Shown: piece by piece, positions 30,418 to 32,000 of the stretch
Layout: each line of letters opens with the position of its first letter
Position numbering within the stretch: position 1 is the first letter of the stretch
Origin: Alphaproteobacteria bacterium
Lineage (GTDB): Bacteria; Pseudomonadota; Alphaproteobacteria; SHVW01
Reading direction: 5' to 3'
Assembly: GCA_016869645.1 (NCBI GenBank)
Contig: VGDO01000051.1
Coordinates: 1 to 32,000 of the forward strand
Length of the DNA stretch: 32,000 nt
Notes under the pieces: generated by a model
The model's input: only the letters and a program-made list of their open reading frames with translations
Database searches by the model: none
What the model was told of the DNA's origin: nothing
Translations under genes and position numbers: made by a program

Positions 30418-31239
30418 ATGAGGTGGCGTCGCCGCGCGATGCTGGCGGTGATCGCAGCAATTCTCGTGGCGCCGATCGCAACCATGGCTCAGGAGATCGG
30501 CGCCGCGCAAAAGGTGGTCCGCGATGTGTGGGGCGGTGGCCTGGCTTGGCGCATGAAACCGGAACAGAAGCTGCGCTTCCGCGAGCATATCAATGTCGGA
30601 AAGGAAAGCGGTCTGGACGTCCGCCTCGCCGATGGCACCGGCCTGAGCGTCGGCGAGAATGCCGAGATCCGTCTTGACGAGTTCGTCTACAACCCGGCGA
30701 CCAACGTCGTCGACGGCACCATCAAGTTCACGAAGGGCGCCATGCGTTTTGTCGGGTCAAAGGCGCAAAAGAACGTGACGATCGAGGTGCCGGCGGGTAC
30801 GGTCGGTATTCGCGGCACGGCGTTCAATCTTCTGGTCGACCGCACCCGGTTCGAGATCGAGGTCGTGTCGGGCGCGGTGGAGATTGCAATCGCCGGCGCG
30901 CGCCAAACGCTCGCTGCAGGCGAGTCCGCCACAGCGGATGGTGGCGCCATCCGGGTGGCCCCGCCGTCGCCGGCTTTCCGCCGCGCGATGGCTCAAATCA
31001 CCAGCGCGCTGGGCCCGCCGGCCGCCGCTTCTTCCATCGGACTGGTCGAGGTGCGCAACAGCGCCGGCCGCCTGACGGGCTATCTGCTCACGCATCCCGA
31101 CGGCCGTACCGATGCCCTCGATCCGCAGCGGCGACTCCTTGGCTGGTTCGACCCGCGCAGCAAGGCGACATTCGCCGCCGACGGCCGTCGCCTCGCCGAC
31201 GGCGACCGGACGCCGGGCCTGGCGCGCGGCGAGCGATGA
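30418..31239 (+). CDS. Exported FecR-domain protein
   Basis: From the ATG at 30418 the protein has 273 residues. It has a basic start MRWRRR, a signal peptide ending ATMAQ|EIG and a FecR-type beta domain with VGKESGLDVRLADGTGLSVG, then FTKGAMRFVGSK and VPAGTVGIRGTAFNLLVD. Classical FecR proteins transmit siderophore signals to a FecI sigma factor, but here there is no FecI, and the protein is a periplasmic or secreted stand-alone form whose ligand is unknown. Residues after about 195 form a looser tail. It is the last intact gene before the recombinase remnant, which begins at its stop codon. A role in motility is not shown. Confidence 0.8.
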   Translation: MRWRRRAMLAVIAAILVAPIATMAQEIGAAQKVVRDVWGGGLAWRMKPEQKLRFREHINVGKESGLDVRLADGTGLSVGENAEIRLDEFVYNPATNVVDGTIKFTKGAMRFVGSKAQKNVTIEVPAGTVGIRGTAFNLLVDRTRFEIEVVSGAVEIAIAGARQTLAAGESATADGGAIRVAPPSPAFRRAMAQITSALGPPAAASSIGLVEVRNSAGRLTGYLLTHPDGRTDALDPQRRLLGWFDPRSKATFAADGRRLADGDRTPGLARGER

Positions 31240-31842
31240 CCCCCAAGCGGCGAGGCCCCGTTCGCGGCCTTTGAGAAGTCCTCGGCGCGGACCAACACGG
31301 GCGCACGGGGCGTCAGGCTCGGCGAGATCAAGCGAACCGACACGGTCGCGCACTGGCTCGGCGAGTTCGAGAAGGCGGACGAATTCAAGACCCTCGCGCC
31401 CAAGACACAGCGCGGCTACCTGCAATGCGCCAAGTTGGTCACGAAATGGGTGGGCGACCTTCGCCCAGGGCAGATCACCAAGAAATCGGCGAAGGCTTGG
31501 TACAAGAAACTACGCAAGGCCACGCCGGCCAAGGCGAACGCCGTCATTCGCTTCCTGCGCCTCTGGCTGAACTGGTGCGTCGACGAGGAGGTCCTGGAGA
31601 AGAACGTCGTGGCCAAGCCGCGACTGATCGGCATACCCGGGCGCACGAGGGTGTGGACCGACGAGGAGCTTCGCCTGTTCTGCGCCAAGGCTGACGAGGT
31701 CGGCCGGGCCTCGATGATGCTCGCCGTGCTCCTGGCGGCCAACCTCGGTCAGCGAGAGGGCGACATCCTCGCTCTGTCGCGCGCGGCCTATTTGAATAAG
31801 GGCTTTCAGATTCGCCAGCATAAGACAGGCGTTCTAATCTGA
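31240..31842 (+). pseudogene. Tyrosine recombinase/phage integrase remnant, cut at both ends
   Basis: From the base after the FecR stop, the frame reads 200 residues without an ATG. WLGEFEKADEFKTLAPKTQ and GYLQCAKLVTKWVGDL are typical of the integrase core-binding domain. The catalytic domain begins near TDEELRLFCAKADEV and includes the first catalytic Arg in LGQREGDILAL and the beta-hairpin Lys in RQHKTG. The N-terminal part (roughly 60-80 residues by family length) is missing at the FecR junction. The C-terminal part with the His-x-x-Arg box and the Tyr nucleophile is missing because the second IS copy starts at 31839 and its end supplies the TGA stop. The only start-like codon is a TTG at 31435. 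The gene is dead. Confidence 0.85.
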
Positions 31843-32000
31843 ACTTTGCCCCATTTTCGAGCTAAGCAATTGAAAGTGCGGGGATTTTGGCTTTGACAGT
31901 AGTCATGTAATTTGTTTGAGGTGCTCGACAGGCTGGTTGTGCCGTGATTCAAGCTGCACATGTACGTCGCGATCGTTCCGAACCGCGGATCACCGCCAGC
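31839..32000 (+). mobile_element. Right IS1634-type insertion sequence (partial, runs off the window)
   Basis: The element begins CTGAACTTTGCCCC at 31839, matches the reverse complement of 1-130 with three substitutions and one indel, and continues into a transposase gene at 31960. The two copies face outward, inverted relative to each other. Insertion split a tyrosine-recombinase gene. The other half of that gene would be expected beyond the far end of this IS if no later rearrangement took place. Confidence 0.85.
31960..32000 (+). CDS. IS1634-family transposase, N-terminus only
   Basis: Thirteen codons and part of the next are visible, reading MYVAIVPNRGSPP and then Ala. The M-[YF]-V-x-x-V-P-N-R-x-S-P-P-A start is characteristic of IS1634-family (IS4-like DDE) transposases. 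The catalytic residues lie beyond the window, so whether the gene is intact is unknown. The left copy begins with the same ATG-TAC-GTC at 10-2 on the minus strand. Confidence 0.75.
   Translation, partial: MYVAIVPNRGSPP

Noticed and set aside
31236..31275. Short ATG frame starting in the FecR stop region
   Set aside because: It ends after 12 codons and is out of frame with the integrase remnant.
1..32000. CRISPR arrays, tRNA or rRNA genes
   Set aside because: No regularly spaced direct repeats, cloverleaf-like segments or rRNA-like conserved stretches were seen in the gaps between genes.

Overview
The window is a high-GC stretch of an alphaproteobacterial chromosome that is almost entirely a flagellar gene cluster. 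Three things point to Alphaproteobacteria. fliX lies divergent to flgI, and flgI is followed by a small FlgJ/CheL-type gene. A motE-type gene sits next to a DUF6468-type gene behind fliM. The secreted protein after fliP ends in a SPOR domain of the style common in this class. The presence of FliS, FliD and FliW, and the lack of FlaF/FlbT here, fits Rhodospirillales-like lineages better than rhizobia or Caulobacter. The genus cannot be fixed from this sequence.

Layout: (1) 1-130, end of an IS1634-type insertion sequence pointing outward to the left. (2) 230-10696, minus strand: flgK, flgL, fliW, fliD, fliS, a FliS-like paralogue, a probable FliK, flgD, flgE, that is hook, junction, cap and filament-chaperone genes. 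(3) 11240-12483, plus strand: motA without motB, then an unknown 115-residue gene. (4) 12755-18519, minus strand: flgB, flgC, fliE, fliQ, fliM, a DUF6468-type gene, motE, a FliL-like gene, a small membrane protein, fliG and a secreted protein built of 16-residue repeats, that is rod, export gate and switch genes. (5) 18724-21178: a zinc-ribbon membrane protein and a membrane-linked methyltransferase (plus), facing a response regulator with a MarR-type output domain (minus). (6) 22191-25734, plus: a FlgN-like gene, fliP, a 427-residue exported protein and a SPOR protein. (7) 25775-26613, minus: a second FliL-like exported protein and fliX. (8) 26740-29868, plus: flgI, flgJ/cheL-type, a helical FlbY-position gene and flhB. 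(9) 30418-31239, a FecR-domain exported protein. (10) 31240-31842, a tyrosine-recombinase remnant. (11) 31839-32000, a second copy of the same insertion sequence in inverted orientation, running off the window.

The set is incomplete. fliF, fliH, fliI, fliN, fliR, flhA, flgA, flgF, flgG, flgH, motB, flagellin and all che genes are absent, so they must lie elsewhere. Four sites match the sigma-54 core TGGC-N7-TTGC with correct spacing. They lie upstream of flgK, the FliS-like gene, motA and flgI, which suggests a sigma-54-controlled late class.

The most unusual structure is the bracketing of about 31.7 kb by inverted copies of one IS, together with a recombinase gene cut at both ends. Two diverged, same-orientation copies of a roughly 335-bp non-coding repeat with terminal inverted repeats also sit exactly in the two largest gaps between divergent flagellar operons.
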